Source: a virus
Virus record (IMG/VR): IMGVR_UViG_3300037189_006336
Location: 1 to 64,000 of that record
Direction: 5' to 3' (one strand)
DNA length: 64,000 nt
The first letter of the stretch is position 1; each line of letters starts with the position of its first letter. The notes below the pieces were generated by a model that saw only the letters and a list, made by a program, of their open reading frames with translations, did no database searches and was not told the origin of the DNA. Both the position numbers and the translations under genes were made by a program. Positions 18,001-27,931 of the stretch are shown one piece after another.

Positions 18001-19886
18001 TGAAAAAACTTCTTCCTTTTATCTCTGATTCTTTGGGTCCCAGTTGGTTAGATAAATACCAGGGGGGTGGTAATGTAAAACCTAAAATAGGTTATACCCC
18101 TAATGGTGATATCAAAAATAATATCAAAGTAATTCCTTCAAAAGATACTTCTATAGATGATGTAAATTATGTTAGAAATTATAAACAACCTTACGAACCA
18201 ACACAAGGTGTTAAAGATTTAAAAGCTAAATTAGCCACTATATCATTATCTACAACACCTATTAAAGAAACTCCTTTAGGAGAAGGTATAGATTTACTTA
18301 ATACTGTAGGTGACTTTTATACAGGAAGTAGATATTTAATGGATGGACAAACTAAAAAAGGATTGATAGATATAGGTGAAGGTGTATTAAACTTTATTCC
18401 ATTTATAAAAGGAAAAATTCCTACAGGATGGGATGCAGCTCTTACAAAAGGTCCACTTTTACCACAATTAAGTAGATTAGGCAAATCTTATAACAACATA
18501 TTACATCTTTCACAAAAAGCCGCTGATGTAGATAATATAAAAGATGGATCATGGTTAAATAAATATGCTCAAGGTGGCACATATGGTGATCCTCTTTCTC
18601 CACGTATTATGAATCTACCAGCATCTTATAAAATGAATAGTTATGATAAAGGTGGAAATATAATAACTGATCCTATGGGACAATGGGCCCATCCTGGTTC
18701 TATTACACGTATACCATCTAATGATATAACTATGCGCGGTGTTTTTAAACCTTTGATAGGAGTATCGAATACAGGACATATACAGTATATGGAACCTGGT
18801 AAAGATTATAAATTTAATGGAGAGTATGTAACAGAGTATCCTATAATGCAAAATGGTGGCAGTAAACCTACATCACAAGATAGTTTAGCTTTATATAATA
18901 ATACATTAGCATTACAGAATTATTATAAAAAATATAAAAAAAGTAGTGAACAATTATCTTCTAAAGGAAATGAATTTGAAAATTTAGATCGTGCTGCTAA
19001 TAATAAATGGAGATTTCCTTCAACAATACCTTCTAAAAATTGGTTTGGTAATCCTTCTAGTAAAACAGAAATTTTAAAAGATAGTGATATTAGACAAATA
19101 GTAGATTCAAATAAATTTAAGCAAAGGGAATTAGCTACATCTATTTTAGATACAAATGCTCCTTTTGCATTATACGATAGAAGAATTCCACCTAAAAAAA
19201 TTATTCATTATATAAATGAAATAGAAGGTGATCCATTAGTAGGTGATTTCATAGATATTCCATCTTACGATCCAACTGATATTAAACCCTATAGTATGCG
19301 TACACCTGCTGAAAAGATTATAGAGGATAAAAATTATCTTCAACCCAAACAAAAATCTATTAAACCACAACATCAAGATATATATTTAACTCCCACTAAT
19401 AGTACTAAAAAAATAATTAAACAGTCAGAACAATATAAACCTTTAACTCCTGGTCAAATAATACCTAATAAGTTAAATATAGATGAAGGAGATGTTCCAC
19501 AACATTTGTCTAATCAACAAATATCTACTCAACAGCCTTATCAAGGATTTGGCGCCAGACCTGTGTATGATGAAAACAACACATATTTAGGAACACCTGT
19601 TTATGTTGGTAATAATATTGTACTTAGAGATAACAGTGGTAATTATATTGGTAATCCTATAAGTAAAGAAGAATATCATCAATATGGAAATACAGATACT
19701 TCATTAAGAGGAAGATTTATTCCTAAACAAAAGAATGGTGGTAGACTTCTTAGTAAGTCTGTTACATGTTCTAATTGTGGATGGTCATGGAAAGCAACAG
19801 ATGGAGGATTAGATCCTTTAACATGTCATAAGTGTGGTGGAACTATTAAAATGAAAAATGGTGGTTGGTTAGACAACTATAATTAG
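18000..19886 (+). CDS. Cargo-type virion protein with WLDKY-GG motifs and C-terminal zinc ribbon (628 aa)
   Basis: The protein combines short recurrent modules. A W-L-D/N-K-Y-x-x-GG motif appears at residues 16-23 and 185-193, with a short form (GGWLDNY) at the C-terminus. A segment at about 225-285 ('MGQWAHPGSITRIPSNDITM' ... 'PGKDYKFNGEYVTEYP', ending in NGG) is one I know as a recurrent domain of unknown function in large phage proteins. Near the end is a four-Cys zinc ribbon, CSNCGW ... CHKCGG (about C590, C593, C609, C612). The central ~200 residues are low-complexity and polar. Location right after the muzzle gene fits an ejected cargo protein. TAG stop. Confidence 0.65.
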   Translation: MKKLLPFISDSLGPSWLDKYQGGGNVKPKIGYTPNGDIKNNIKVIPSKDTSIDDVNYVRNYKQPYEPTQGVKDLKAKLATISLSTTPIKETPLGEGIDLLNTVGDFYTGSRYLMDGQTKKGLIDIGEGVLNFIPFIKGKIPTGWDAALTKGPLLPQLSRLGKSYNNILHLSQKAADVDNIKDGSWLNKYAQGGTYGDPLSPRIMNLPASYKMNSYDKGGNIITDPMGQWAHPGSITRIPSNDITMRGVFKPLIGVSNTGHIQYMEPGKDYKFNGEYVTEYPIMQNGGSKPTSQDSLALYNNTLALQNYYKKYKKSSEQLSSKGNEFENLDRAANNKWRFPSTIPSKNWFGNPSSKTEILKDSDIRQIVDSNKFKQRELATSILDTNAPFALYDRRIPPKKIIHYINEIEGDPLVGDFIDIPSYDPTDIKPYSMRTPAEKIIEDKNYLQPKQKSIKPQHQDIYLTPTNSTKKIIKQSEQYKPLTPGQIIPNKLNIDEGDVPQHLSNQQISTQQPYQGFGARPVYDENNTYLGTPVYVGNNIVLRDNSGNYIGNPISKEEYHQYGNTDTSLRGRFIPKQKNGGRLLSKSVTCSNCGWSWKATDGGLDPLTCHKCGGTIKMKNGGWLDNYN

Positions 19887-19917
19887 TTAAACAGATAAAT
19901 AAAGATTATATTATATT

Positions 19918-21381
19918 ATGAAAAGTGAATTTTTAAAGATAGCAAATGTAAAGACTCAGAAAGAGTTTTACGATAAATACCCTAATGAAGCTTCTTTCTT
20001 TGCGGCTCATCCTGAAGCTAAACATCTTAAAACTATGGCTAGAGGTGGAAGCGCGTCTGGTAATAAACAACAGCAACAGATTATGCAGATAATCCAAGCT
20101 TACGCTAAAGTTTCTGGATCTGATCCTAGACAGATTATGCAACAGTTACAACAGATGCAGCCCCAACAACAACAACAAGCTTTACAACAAATGATGCAAA
20201 GTCTACAGGGTCAAGGTCAACAGATGATGGCTCAACAACAAGGACAGCCTCAGATGCAAATGGGTGGTGGATTGAATCATTACGATACAGAATACGCTTA
20301 TGGTGGGTATACTACACATCCTTATCAAGTTGATAATCATCATTATCAAAAAGGTGGACAAAATAGTGATGCCACGTATGTAAAAAGATCTGATAATCCA
20401 GTTTTTGTAAAAAATCAAGATCAACCATTCAATAGTAATCCAGAGTCAAATTTTCAAATTGGTTATAATGTTTTAAAAAGTCTTCCTAAATTAGGATGGG
20501 AAAAACTTAATGTAGATATGCCTGTTTATACATTTAGTAAACTAGCAAGACTTGGAGAAAAGTTAGGAGCTGAACCAAATAAAGATCTTTTTCCTCAAAG
20601 TCCTTATTATAATTTAACAGGAGCTCAACGTGAATTAAAAGAGTTAAATGATTTACAAAAACAAAGATGGTCTAAAATTATAAAAGGAGAGTATTCTGAA
20701 GGTGGATACTATATGGGTAATGATGGACAAAGACATAAATCTACTGGAGCTAATTGGAGTGGTAATGCTTTTTATGCTGATGGTGGCTCAGCTCCTTTAG
20801 AATATCCTCATATGTTTAAGTATCCTCCTTATTATGAAATAGGACCACATATGGCTTATGGTGGATATTATCAAGATGGTGGACAACAACCACAACAAAG
20901 TCAAGGTGTAGATCCTCAACAGATAATGCAAGAGATAGCTCAGAAGTTACAACAAGGTGAAGATCCAAATCAGATAGTACAAGAACTTGTACAAGAAGGT
21001 GTACCACAAGATCAAGCTCAACAAATGGTACAAGCTGTTGTTCAACAGATGCAACAACAACAAGGTGGTGGACAAGATCAAGGTCAGTCTGGTATGAAGT
21101 ATGGTGGAATACATATTAATCCAGCTAATAAAGGTAAGTTTACCGCAACTAAAAAAGCTACAGGTAAATCTACAGAAGAATTAACTCATTCTAAAAATCC
21201 TATTACTAAGAAGCGCGCTATATTTGCTCAAAATGCTGCTAAGTGGAAACATGAAACCGGTGGACAATATGGTGGACAGTATATGCAAGATGGTGGTATA
21301 TCTATAGGACAAACAATGGATGTTACTCCAGAACAAGCTCAATACCTAAAACAAATGGGTTATACATTTGAAAAATTATAA
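19918..21381 (+). CDS. Gln-rich cargo-type virion protein with YGG/DGG motifs (487 aa)
   Basis: It starts with a short helical module ('TQKEFYDKYPNEASFFAAHP', then MARGGS). Two Gln-rich low-complexity blocks follow, at roughly residues 42-115 and 320-395. About ten short aromatic-GG motifs (AYGGY, YQKGG, EGGYY, ADGGS, QDGG, KYGG) are spread between them. A module near the C-terminus ('PANKGKFTATKKATGKSTEE', then KRAIFAQNAAKWKH) is one I have seen in other phage and virus proteins of unknown function. Flexible, low-complexity composition and position between two cargo-type genes suggest a packaged protein that can unfold for ejection. No catalytic motif seen. Confidence 0.6.
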   Translation: MKSEFLKIANVKTQKEFYDKYPNEASFFAAHPEAKHLKTMARGGSASGNKQQQQIMQIIQAYAKVSGSDPRQIMQQLQQMQPQQQQQALQQMMQSLQGQGQQMMAQQQGQPQMQMGGGLNHYDTEYAYGGYTTHPYQVDNHHYQKGGQNSDATYVKRSDNPVFVKNQDQPFNSNPESNFQIGYNVLKSLPKLGWEKLNVDMPVYTFSKLARLGEKLGAEPNKDLFPQSPYYNLTGAQRELKELNDLQKQRWSKIIKGEYSEGGYYMGNDGQRHKSTGANWSGNAFYADGGSAPLEYPHMFKYPPYYEIGPHMAYGGYYQDGGQQPQQSQGVDPQQIMQEIAQKLQQGEDPNQIVQELVQEGVPQDQAQQMVQAVVQQMQQQQGGGQDQGQSGMKYGGIHINPANKGKFTATKKATGKSTEELTHSKNPITKKRAIFAQNAAKWKHETGGQYGGQYMQDGGISIGQTMDVTPEQAQYLKQMGYTFEKL

Positions 21382-21386
21382 GAACT

Positions 21387-24300
21387 ATGAAAATAAGAAT
21401 AACAGGACAGGGTTTAAAGAAAGCTCAATTTCTTAATAGTCAGATTGATACTCCTCAACAAAACTGGAAAGCTCCACAATCATTACCTAATCAGAATCCA
21501 TGGATGTCTAATAGTTTTGATTGGACTAGAAAACCACAGGGAGAATTGGATGATGAACCTAAATCTCCTAATTTATCTAATATACCAAGAGTAAATCAGA
21601 CAGTTAATCCAAGATACGCTAGTGTATCTATGGATAATCCTATAAATTCTTTTTCTCAATATGCAGGTACTCAAGCTAATACTGAACCTTTTCAACCTAA
21701 AACAACAATCACACCTAGAATACCACTACCAGCTCAAAGTATAATGGGTGTTAATGGTAGTGTTACAACTACTGGTAATGTAGGTGATTCGATTAATAGT
21801 TATTCTACTGTACAAGATGAAGATAATTTAGATGAAACTAGTCCAGAATTAGTTAAAGAAAATCCAAAACAAAACTCAAAACCAAAACAAAAAAGTAAAG
21901 GACTAGGTATGGGTATTTATAATACTTTAGAACTAGGTAATGCTTTTGGAAATCTTATACAACAACCACAAAAACAAAGAGACTGGTATAAAAAGTTTCG
22001 CGATAGTAATCTAACAGATAATGCATATGCGGTTACACCTGGTAATGAATCAGGTAATAGAGGAGACTATGATATAAATAACGGTATGTTTAGACCTAAT
22101 GAGACTGGGTTTAAAAGTAAAGGAATGTATACTAATAACTTTTCTACACCTCAAGCTCAGTTTGGAACAACAATAAATACCGACCCTGGTTTTGTTACAG
22201 ACAATATAGTAGGTGGAAATGATTATTCTTCTTTAATACTATTAGGCCCAAGTTCAACATATGGACCTAAACCTATTAGAAATAGTGATGTATCTACGCA
22301 ACACTCATTTATAGATAATAAATCTAAAGGTAGTATTAGTGTAAGAAATAATAATCCTGGTAACATGATGTATTCACCATTTACAAAAAAGTTTGGAGCT
22401 GAGCCAGGTAGTCCTAGACCAGATGGAGAACCAGGTAATTACGCTTATTTTCCTGATTTACAACATGGATTACAAGCTCAAAAAGCTTTGTTAACAAATA
22501 AAGGATATGCTAATCTTGATCTTACACATGCTATAAATAGATGGATAACAGGTGATGTAAATAGACCAGGAGCTTATACAGCTAATACAATAGCGCCATC
22601 TTTAGTTCATAAAAAAGTTGGTGATCTAACTAATGAAGAACTTGATATAGTTCAAAAAGGTATAGTTAAAAATGAAGATACACATTTATATAAAATTCTT
22701 AAACAACAAGGTATTTTTGATACCGGAGGTGAAACATCTAATATGAAAATATGTATAACAGCGGGCCCAGACTCTATAGATCACATGGCCTATGGTGGAC
22801 AAAAAGGATATGGATTTGATTTAGGTCAACGTAATACATATTCTAAAATGAATCAAAGTTCTTTTGCTGACGCATCTAACACTATACAAGAAGTTCCTCG
22901 TGATGAAGCTAATATAGAAGCTGAAAAAGGAGAAACTGTATATGGTGATCTTGATGGTGATGGAATATTAGAACAAAAGATGATTGGAGGAAGACGTCAC
23001 TCTGAAGGTGGTACAACTCTTAATGTTCCTGAAGGAAGCTTTATATTTTCTGATACTAAAAAGATGAAGATTAAAGATTCTAATATATTAAAATATTTTG
23101 GAAAGACATCTGTTCCAACCGGTGGTATTACTCCAGCTGATATAGCTAAACAATATAACATTACAAAATATAAAGCTATATTACAAGATCCATTATCTGA
23201 TCCTATTGCTAAGAAGACCGCTGAGATGATGATCACTAATATGAACGCTAAGTTATCTAAACTAGCTGATATACAAGAAGGTATGAAAGGATTTCCTCAA
23301 GGTCGTCCTAAAGTAGCTACAGATCAAGAACAAGAATTAGAACAAGCTGCTTATGGTGGATATTTACAAAAGTATCAAGGAGCTACTGGGCCATCTACTG
23401 TATCTACTATTCCTTATCCTTTACAAACAGCCACACAAAATAGTCAATCTAGTGGAACAGATTATGGTAATATTAATGGTATAATGAGAGGAGCTGATTT
23501 ACATTCTAAATATCCTTGGTTTAAACCTTTTAATGTAGCTAATACAAAAGCTGGACATACAACACCTACTAATCAAGATTCTTTATTTATAGGAGATAGT
23601 GAAAGTCAATATGAAAGACTTCCTTATTGGGAAAAACGTCACGGTTCTCCTTTTAAAAGTATGGATGAATTACAAGGTTATATTTATGATGAACATGAAA
23701 AAAGTGATCCATCTGTTATTAATAATATGTGGAATAAATATGGTGAAACTTATCATGGTCCAACAAATAGAAAAGGTTTTGTTGATAATAAACCTGGACG
23801 TAGAACATTTGATCTTTTAAATGAACCTATTTGGGATAAAGAAAAAGAAATACCTCAAAAACACGATATGACTTATGATGTTGTAGATAATAGTAATAAA
23901 GGTACAATACCTAATGTACCAGGTTTTACACCTACTTCTAATAAAGCTATTCCAGATCGTGGTCCTTGGTGGTTACAAGATAAGATAAACTTAACTAATG
24001 CTACAGCTAACTGGGCTGGTAATAAAAAGTATCTTCCTTATATACCTGATGTATCATTACAACACGCGGCTCCTACATTTGAAGATTGGAGAGGACAAGC
24101 GGGAGCTTTACAATCTGGTTATCAAAATAATGCTAGAGTAAGTGGAATATATGGACCATCTAGCGCTTTAAACTCTAATCTAAGTTCTTTAGCTGGTCAA
24201 CAAGCTGAACAATTAGCTGGAGTAATAGGTGGTGTTGGTGCTAAGAATACAGCTACAGCTAATCAGTTTGCTGAATATAACACTGGTCTTACTAACTCAG

Positions 24301-24773
24301 AAGCTGCTCAAAGAGCTCAAAACAGAACTAAACTTTGGGAAGGTAATGTTATTGCTAATCAACAATATGATAATGCTAATAGAGAAGGTAGAACTAACTT
24401 TGTTAATGCACTTAACCAAGGATTTACTAATGCAGCTAACACTTATAATTTGAATATGTCTGAACCATATTTTAGATCTAATCCATCATCTGGTGGTTTT
24501 GGTTATTTTGTTGGACCAGGCGCCCAAAATATGTTTAATAAATCACGCGGAATCGGTACAAATGAAAATCAAGATTTCTTAACAAAATATAATGATGAAT
24601 ATAAAAGAGCTAATCAGATGTTTGCTCATATAAGTGATGCTACAGAAAGAAATAATAGAATCAATCATTATCTTGATAACTTTGCTAAGATGCACACAGA
24701 AACCAATAGAGCTACCACAGGAGCTTGGGGACAACCTAAAGGATACACCGAAATAACAAAAGGTTTCAATTAA
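21387..24773 (+). CDS. Fused cargo-type protein with lysozyme-like domain (1128 aa)
   Basis: The first ~310 residues are polar and disordered after a KIRITG start. Residues ~313-447 look like a phage virion lysozyme/transglycosylase-type domain: 'SISVRNNNPGNMMYSPFTKK', 'NYAYFPDLQHGLQAQKALL' and 'AINRWITG'. At Met453 a second protein-like start follows (MKICITAGPDSIDHMAYGGQ), leading to the crAss cargo module ('EVPRDEANIEAEKGETVYGD', 'HSEGGTTLNVPEGSFIFSDT', then KKMKIKDSNILKYFG). A GGYLQKYQG motif at ~655 recalls the preceding cargo gene. The C-terminal ~250 residues are Ala/Asn-rich helices. It probably helps cross the cell wall during ejection. The layout suggests a fusion of two cargo genes. 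Confidence 0.7.
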   Translation: MKIRITGQGLKKAQFLNSQIDTPQQNWKAPQSLPNQNPWMSNSFDWTRKPQGELDDEPKSPNLSNIPRVNQTVNPRYASVSMDNPINSFSQYAGTQANTEPFQPKTTITPRIPLPAQSIMGVNGSVTTTGNVGDSINSYSTVQDEDNLDETSPELVKENPKQNSKPKQKSKGLGMGIYNTLELGNAFGNLIQQPQKQRDWYKKFRDSNLTDNAYAVTPGNESGNRGDYDINNGMFRPNETGFKSKGMYTNNFSTPQAQFGTTINTDPGFVTDNIVGGNDYSSLILLGPSSTYGPKPIRNSDVSTQHSFIDNKSKGSISVRNNNPGNMMYSPFTKKFGAEPGSPRPDGEPGNYAYFPDLQHGLQAQKALLTNKGYANLDLTHAINRWITGDVNRPGAYTANTIAPSLVHKKVGDLTNEELDIVQKGIVKNEDTHLYKILKQQGIFDTGGETSNMKICITAGPDSIDHMAYGGQKGYGFDLGQRNTYSKMNQSSFADASNTIQEVPRDEANIEAEKGETVYGDLDGDGILEQKMIGGRRHSEGGTTLNVPEGSFIFSDTKKMKIKDSNILKYFGKTSVPTGGITPADIAKQYNITKYKAILQDPLSDPIAKKTAEMMITNMNAKLSKLADIQEGMKGFPQGRPKVATDQEQELEQAAYGGYLQKYQGATGPSTVSTIPYPLQTATQNSQSSGTDYGNINGIMRGADLHSKYPWFKPFNVANTKAGHTTPTNQDSLFIGDSESQYERLPYWEKRHGSPFKSMDELQGYIYDEHEKSDPSVINNMWNKYGETYHGPTNRKGFVDNKPGRRTFDLLNEPIWDKEKEIPQKHDMTYDVVDNSNKGTIPNVPGFTPTSNKAIPDRGPWWLQDKINLTNATANWAGNKKYLPYIPDVSLQHAAPTFEDWRGQAGALQSGYQNNARVSGIYGPSSALNSNLSSLAGQQAEQLAGVIGGVGAKNTATANQFAEYNTGLTNSEAAQRAQNRTKLWEGNVIANQQYDNANREGRTNFVNALNQGFTNAANTYNLNMSEPYFRSNPSSGGFGYFVGPGAQNMFNKSRGIGTNENQDFLTKYNDEYKRANQMFAHISDATERNNRINHYLDNFAKMHTETNRATTGAWGQPKGYTEITKGFN

Positions 24774-24825
24774 ACCTGATAAGTTTGGTTTTAAACTTTA
24801 AAAATTTTTTCTTAATATATAGTAT

Positions 24826-27800
24826 ATGGCAACTTTTTTGAGTGGTATGACCGATATAAACTCGGCTCCCCAATTATTCACACCCGATTATAATTTTTTA
24901 AGATATACATTAGAAAAACGCACTCAAAACTATGAACAAGGTTTGAGTCAAGTATCTAGTGCTTATAACTTTTTAAATAGTGAATTATCTAGTCCTATTA
25001 ATACAGAACGTAGAAATCAATATTTAAAAAACGCTCAACAACAATTACAAAGTATATCATCATCTGATTTATCACAACAACAAAATGTTGCTGCGGCTAA
25101 TGATGTATTTGCTCCAATGGTTAATGATAAAGCTTTTTTGTTTGATGCTACAGCTACCGCTAATAATAAAAAACAATTAGCTGAAATGGAAAACTGGAGA
25201 ACTTCTTCAAATATTGAAGAACGTAAAAAGTTTAATCAAGATATTTATAATTGGGTTAGAAGAGATATGGATAGTCTTAGAAATGATAAGACTGGAGATA
25301 TATCTAAATATAAATGGGAAGGTAGAAAAGCTTTTGGATATGTTGATCCTATAGAACTTGTTGAAAAAGCAGCAAAAGATCAAGGTGTTAAGTTTGAAGA
25401 TGATATAGATGGTGGTACATATATATATACTGTGGAGAATGGAGAGATGCATAGAAAAAAGTATAAAGCTTTTGCTAAAGAAGTTTTAGCTAATAACTCG
25501 GTTTTTCAACAACAAAATCAAATACTTGGACAATCTAGATCTGAAAATCTACTCGAATTAGTCAAATCTAAACCTGAAAATATTGGTAAATCAGATGATC
25601 AGATAAAATATGAATATGGTTTAAATCATTATGATCAAGCTAAAACTATAAAAAAAGATTATTTAAATAATTTAAAAAAAGAAAATGAAGATAAACTTGC
25701 TGATTTAACAACAGCTAGAGCTGTTGCAGGTAATCTACCAGATGGTTCTTCACAAAAAATGTTAGCTGTACAAAAAGCTAACGCTTTAGAAATGGAGTTT
25801 AATAATTTAAAATCTCAATATGAAGATGGTTACAACTCTTTTATTACACAATTTGGGAAAGATGATGATCCTAATGCTATAAGTAAAAGATTAGAATATG
25901 GTGAATCATTTAAAGGTAGAGGTGCTGAACAAATATTTACTAATGAGTTTCAAGAAGACGCTGTAAATAAATATGCGAATCTTAGATCGTCTTACGGTAC
26001 TAAAAAGATAAAAGAAAACCAAGCTTATTTTAAAGCTAATGATGAACTTAACAATAGTATTAAAAATCTAAATAACTTTTTATTACAAAGTAAAGGACTT
26101 GAGATTAAACAAGAAGGTCAAGATCTTAAAGAAAGACATGAGGATTTTATAGAGAATTTAAAAACTGGTAAATTACCTGGAGCTGATTCACCAACTGGAG
26201 AAGGAGCTACAGGTAATGGTAAAAATAAAGTGAGTAATGTTTCATCTTATGGTGGAACTAGTGCTACACAAATTAGTATAGTAAATAGTTTAGATAATCT
26301 TAAAACTCAATTAGGAACATCACTTAGTGCATCTCTTACATCTTTAATTGGAGGACCGGGTGCTGGTCAAGGAGCTATAGGTATTCTTCCATCATTAGGT
26401 ATAGACGTAAAACATATACCAGCTTTAAGGTCTTATTTTCAAAAAGCTCTTTCAGCTAATGCAACAGATGGTCATAGTATTACATATGATCAGAATGAAG
26501 CTAATGCTCTTAATGCTTTAAATCAAGGATTAAGAAACTATGCTGTACAAACTGGTAATAAAGATTTAGCTGATAAAGTAGCAAGTGAATGGAAAAAATC
26601 TTTAGGTACAACAGATTGGACAGGTATGTTAGATCTTTGTATTCCTAAATTAAAATGTACTGAAGAAAACTGGAGATATATAAAACAATATGAAGATCAT
26701 AAATCATTAATGAGTAATACACTTCAGTTAAGTACTTTAATTAATTCATCTGAAAAAGCTGTTGTTTCTCAGTTAGCTAAAAATATAAAAGTTAATCCAG
26801 AAATTAGTAATCTTTTAACTGATGATAATACTAAATTAATAAATCAATTAACAGTTGAAGGGTGGTTTAAATCTAATAAAAAAAGAATTGAAGATGCTAA
26901 TGGTGGAATACCACTTACTGATTCAGACATAAAAGAAATATCAGCTGCTTTTATAAATGGAAAATTAAAAGCTTCTACTACTACTTTTTTATTTGGCGCA
27001 AATATGGATGTTCTTGGTGGAGATCAAGAAAGTGCTACATTTAGAAAACTAGAATATAATAATAAAAAATTATCAATACCATCTGATATTTTAAGAGCTG
27101 AACCAGATGCTTATATAAAACTAAAAAAAGAAATAGGAACACGTTATCCTATTCCTGGATTAAGTAGTGATTTTTTACAAAAAGGAGCAATGGCCTCAGC
27201 TGTTTTTAATATTCGTGGTAAAGATAAAGATGAAACAATGAGTGATCTTGTTTCTGTTACTCAAGCTAACTCTGAAGTATGGGAATATAAAGATGGTACT
27301 GATATACCTACACCAGTAGCGCCAGAAGATGCTTTAAATATAAGAAGGATATTAGCTAATTATAAAGAAAATGTAGCTGATGAAGGTGTTAAGATTTATC
27401 CTAGATCTTCTGCTAACAATGGATTAGCTATAGAAGTTGTTTTTGATCCAAAAGAAAAAGATGATAGTAAATATAAAAAACGTTATTTATTTCCTATTAA
27501 TGTAGATCAAGGAAGTCCTGAGATATTTAAAATATACAATGAAGTAAATAAAGTAGATAAGTATTCTAGAATAAAAAATGCTGAAACATTTGAACCAAAA
27601 CCTATCTTTGATTATTCAAATATGGGAATAAAGATAGAAATGCAACCAGCTATGAAAGGAGCTGATCATGGCTCATATATAGTTTATGCTCAATTAGCTG
27701 ATAAAACAACAGGAGTGTATGGATCTGATCTTGTAAAGAGTCCTTATGATTATCAATATGATTTTACTAAAGAAAGTTTTGAAGAATTTGAAAATAGACT

Positions 27801-27927
27801 GATGTCAACTGTAATTAATCCATATATTGTAACTCGTATAAAATCAGAAAAAGATAGAGCTGGATCATCTAATCCAACAATACCATCTTATACATTACCA
27901 ACCTTTAACTATCCACTATTAAAATAA
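24826..27927 (+). CDS. Large crAss-like virion (cargo/ejection) protein (1033 aa)
   Basis: The N-terminus ('INSAPQLFTPDYNFLRYTLE', then 'QNYEQGLSQVSSAYNFLNSE') matches a conserved opening I associate with crAss-like virion proteins located before the giant polymerase genes. It is largely alpha-helical with long charged segments (for example ENEDKLADLTTARAVAG) and a Gly/Ala-rich stretch near residue 455. No enzyme motif seen. It begins 52 nt after the previous gene, a gap holding a weak AAACC/GGTTT hairpin and a lone TAAGTTTG. Likely packaged in the capsid and ejected with the DNA. Confidence 0.65.
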   Translation: MATFLSGMTDINSAPQLFTPDYNFLRYTLEKRTQNYEQGLSQVSSAYNFLNSELSSPINTERRNQYLKNAQQQLQSISSSDLSQQQNVAAANDVFAPMVNDKAFLFDATATANNKKQLAEMENWRTSSNIEERKKFNQDIYNWVRRDMDSLRNDKTGDISKYKWEGRKAFGYVDPIELVEKAAKDQGVKFEDDIDGGTYIYTVENGEMHRKKYKAFAKEVLANNSVFQQQNQILGQSRSENLLELVKSKPENIGKSDDQIKYEYGLNHYDQAKTIKKDYLNNLKKENEDKLADLTTARAVAGNLPDGSSQKMLAVQKANALEMEFNNLKSQYEDGYNSFITQFGKDDDPNAISKRLEYGESFKGRGAEQIFTNEFQEDAVNKYANLRSSYGTKKIKENQAYFKANDELNNSIKNLNNFLLQSKGLEIKQEGQDLKERHEDFIENLKTGKLPGADSPTGEGATGNGKNKVSNVSSYGGTSATQISIVNSLDNLKTQLGTSLSASLTSLIGGPGAGQGAIGILPSLGIDVKHIPALRSYFQKALSANATDGHSITYDQNEANALNALNQGLRNYAVQTGNKDLADKVASEWKKSLGTTDWTGMLDLCIPKLKCTEENWRYIKQYEDHKSLMSNTLQLSTLINSSEKAVVSQLAKNIKVNPEISNLLTDDNTKLINQLTVEGWFKSNKKRIEDANGGIPLTDSDIKEISAAFINGKLKASTTTFLFGANMDVLGGDQESATFRKLEYNNKKLSIPSDILRAEPDAYIKLKKEIGTRYPIPGLSSDFLQKGAMASAVFNIRGKDKDETMSDLVSVTQANSEVWEYKDGTDIPTPVAPEDALNIRRILANYKENVADEGVKIYPRSSANNGLAIEVVFDPKEKDDSKYKKRYLFPINVDQGSPEIFKIYNEVNKVDKYSRIKNAETFEPKPIFDYSNMGIKIEMQPAMKGADHGSYIVYAQLADKTTGVYGSDLVKSPYDYQYDFTKESFEEFENRLMSTVINPYIVTRIKSEKDRAGSSNPTIPSYTLPTFNYPLLK

Positions 27928-27931
27928 GTTT

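Noticed and set aside
24780-24787. TAAGTTTG -7 box before the 1033-aa gene
   Set aside because: It has no TTTG at 19-21 nt upstream and lies in a weak hairpin, so it is likely chance.
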